From: CAYMUN01 sp964640775
GTDB taxonomy: Bacteria > Patescibacteriota > Saccharimonadia > Saccharimonadales > UBA4665
Direction of reading: 5' to 3'
DNA: 21,724 nucleotides
Assembly: GCA_964640775.1 (NCBI GenBank)
Contig: CAZXIT010000011.1
Location: 1-21,724 of the forward strand
Shown here: piece by piece, positions 20,665-21,724 of the stretch
How positions within the stretch are numbered: the first letter of the stretch is position 1
How the letters are laid out: each line of letters opens with the position of its first letter
The notes under the pieces: generated by a model
Databases searched by the model: none
What the model was told of the DNA's origin: nothing
Seen by the model: only the letters and a program-made list of their open reading frames with translations
Position numbers and translations under genes: made by a program

Positions 20665-21633
20665 TTAATTAGCCGCTAATCTATGTAGGACTGCAATGAG
20701 TTTCTCGCGACTGTAATCGGGTACAACTTGGCTAAGCGTTTCATATTGGGCGCTGTCACCGCACGCAGCATGTGATGGTTCTACGCCGTACCAATAATTA
20801 CCGATATGTATGGTGCCTGGCGTATTGGTAGCTGAAGGATTTGCAGTGGCATCTTTCTGCTGTGCTTCTGTTAGCCTTCCTATTGCGGCGAGTGATACTT
20901 TGTCGGCGGCACAGTCTGGGGCAATTGCATCAATTCTTTTAAGCCCAAAAAAAGCCACATCAGATGTATTAGGCGCCAATACATAGTAAAGGCTAGCCGT
21001 ACTACTATCCAAGGTTACATGGACACCCCACTCACTAATCTCAAGCTGCTGAGAGTCAGCTTTCTGATCAGTTTGCGTAATTGTACTGTAAGTATCAACG
21101 AACGCATGCCTTATGGTACTGTGCAAGTTGGCATCCTTACCAAGCGTGCAATCATACTGGTCTGCAGCGATAAAGTAATAAAGTCCATTAATCATTGGGG
21201 CATTTGGATAGGCTTCGGAGAAATCACCTACGACTTCGTCTTGTTGCCCCGATTTGTAAGTACTAATTGTTGCTACCCCTGCTTTGCTTTTGCTTGCTGC
21301 ACATCCGGGATATTTATCAAGTGAATGTGTTGAAAGGGCAACTGTAGGTTGACCTGTAATGCTATTTGATTGCCCGATTGTATAGTATGCATCTTTAATA
21401 CTACTAGCTAGTGTCAGCTTGATGCCTAATTCCGGAATTACAAGGTAACTTGCATCTGTGTTTTTTTGAGAGTTCTTCTTAAATTGAGGAGTCGTTGAAG
21501 TATTTGAGTTTAAGCTCTTGCTGGCATTTCGTTGGGCATTGTAAACATACCATCCTGTTCCACCAATAATCCCTATAAGTACGAGTATTAGCAATGCCTC
21601 AACAAGACTGAATCCATTTTGATTTTTCGTCAT
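20665..21633 (-). CDS. type IV pilin-like (prepilin) protein, longer of two
   Basis: A 322-aa protein with leader MTKNQNG, cleavage site G|FSLVEA (Glu at +5) and one hydrophobic helix ending GGTGWYVYN. A Ser/Asn/Thr linker follows (to about 55). The exported part contains two similar halves: ELGIKLTLASSIKDAYYTI near residue 70 and EWGVHVTLDSSTASLYYVL near residue 205. Each half is followed by a Cys-containing stretch (KYPGCAASK; IAPDCAADK), so the ectodomain is an internal duplication. The protein would be processed by the prepilin peptidase and join a type IV pilus or stay in the membrane. TATTCT ends 6 nt before the ATG. Confidence 0.87.
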   Translation of the reverse strand: MTKNQNGFSLVEALLILVLIGIIGGTGWYVYNAQRNASKSLNSNTSTTPQFKKNSQKNTDASYLVIPELGIKLTLASSIKDAYYTIGQSNSITGQPTVALSTHSLDKYPGCAASKSKAGVATISTYKSGQQDEVVGDFSEAYPNAPMINGLYYFIAADQYDCTLGKDANLHSTIRHAFVDTYSTITQTDQKADSQQLEISEWGVHVTLDSSTASLYYVLAPNTSDVAFFGLKRIDAIAPDCAADKVSLAAIGRLTEAQQKDATANPSATNTPGTIHIGNYWYGVEPSHAACGDSAQYETLSQVVPDYSREKLIAVLHRLAAN

Positions 21634-21649
21634 GTCCTAAGAATAAAAT

Positions 21650-21675
21650 AAACCTCTGCAAAAATACAGAGGTTT
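21650..21675 (-). terminator. terminator of the tRNA gene
   Basis: AAACCTCTG ... CAGAGGTTT, a perfect 9-bp stem with an 8-nt loop, followed on the minus strand by ATTTTATTC. It lies about 10 nt after the tRNA 3' end and just ahead of the pilin start. Confidence 0.7.
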
Positions 21676-21684
21676 AAATGCTTA

Positions 21685-21724
21685 TGGTTGCGGGGACAGG
21701 ACTCGAACCTGTGACCTCGTGGTT
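21685..21724 (-). tRNA. tRNA, 3' half only (isotype unresolved; tail like initiator tRNA-fMet)
   Basis: Reading the minus strand, the window holds the last two anticodon-loop bases (AA), the 3' anticodon-stem strand CCACG, variable loop AGGTC, T arm ACAGG-TTCGAGT-CCTGT, acceptor strand CCCCGCA, discriminator A and an encoded CCA. The CCCCGCAACCA end is the one typical of bacterial initiator tRNAs. However, the 3' anticodon strand starts CCA where initiators have CCC, so the three-G-C-pair signature is incomplete in what can be seen. The anticodon is outside the window. Confidence 0.9.

Noticed and set aside
1..21724. CRISPR arrays, insertion sequences, integrases, rRNA
   Set aside because: No regularly spaced repeats, no transposase or integrase motifs and no rRNA-like sequence were seen; the only exact long repeat is the single 52-bp pair.

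Overview
The window most likely comes from a Patescibacteria (CPR) genome, and Saccharibacteria (TM7) is my best guess. The reasons are short densely packed genes, a high share of small membrane proteins of unknown function, two prepilin-like proteins with the G|FSxVEA...GWYVY N-terminus common in that phylum, a DUF5684 membrane protein, and TGA used as an ordinary stop (which argues against the UGA-recoded Absconditabacteria and Gracilibacteria). This assignment is inference from gene style; no rRNA is present to confirm it.

Layout, left to right. (1) 1-2517: the first codons of a minus-strand gene behind a consensus promoter, then a cardiolipin synthase and an unrecognised 279-aa protein on the plus strand. 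(2) 2519-4182, minus: a BcrA-type ABC ATPase and its ABC-2 permease, overlapping by 4 bp. (3) 4192-6205, minus: a 110-aa protein followed in another frame by a long Pro/Ala/Glu-rich protein that contains a duplicated domain of about 118 residues; the two are probably one gene joined by a frameshift. (4) 6224-8775: a redox/copper cluster. On the minus strand are a cupredoxin, a ferric-reductase-like heme-b membrane protein and a secreted, membrane-anchored protein whose predicted mature N-terminus is histidine. A second, divergent heme-b-like membrane protein is divergently transcribed. (5) 8814-10532: a 29-aa gene behind a consensus promoter, two small one- or two-TM proteins in divergent orientation, and a DUF1761 protein. 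(6) 10629-12098, minus: an unknown protein, a HAD phosphatase and a 57-aa membrane peptide. (7) 12150-14247, minus: DUF1003, a DUF2207-like protein without its usual ectodomain, and a zinc-ribbon/HELGH membrane metalloprotease, forming one apparent operon divergent from a Crp/Fnr-type regulator (14397-15047). (8) 15139-17320: an unknown 130-aa protein and a 604-aa DUF5684 membrane protein. (9) 17405-21724: a small pilin-like protein, a P-loop kinase, an AlbA_2/HATPase_c_4 (Schlafen-type) protein, a second pilin-like protein and a partial tRNA. The Schlafen-type gene sits between two direct copies of a possible structured RNA element and is followed by a 52-bp direct duplication.

A theme running through the window is transcription start coinciding with translation start. 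At least nine genes carry a good -10 hexamer 6 to 9 nt before the start codon, so their mRNAs should be leaderless or nearly so. Other genes have a normal Shine-Dalgarno sequence. This also allowed several starts to be corrected (9417, 18645, 18076). The most interesting candidates for something undescribed are the copper/heme redox cluster at 6.2-8.8 kb and the paired RNA-like elements around the Schlafen-type gene.
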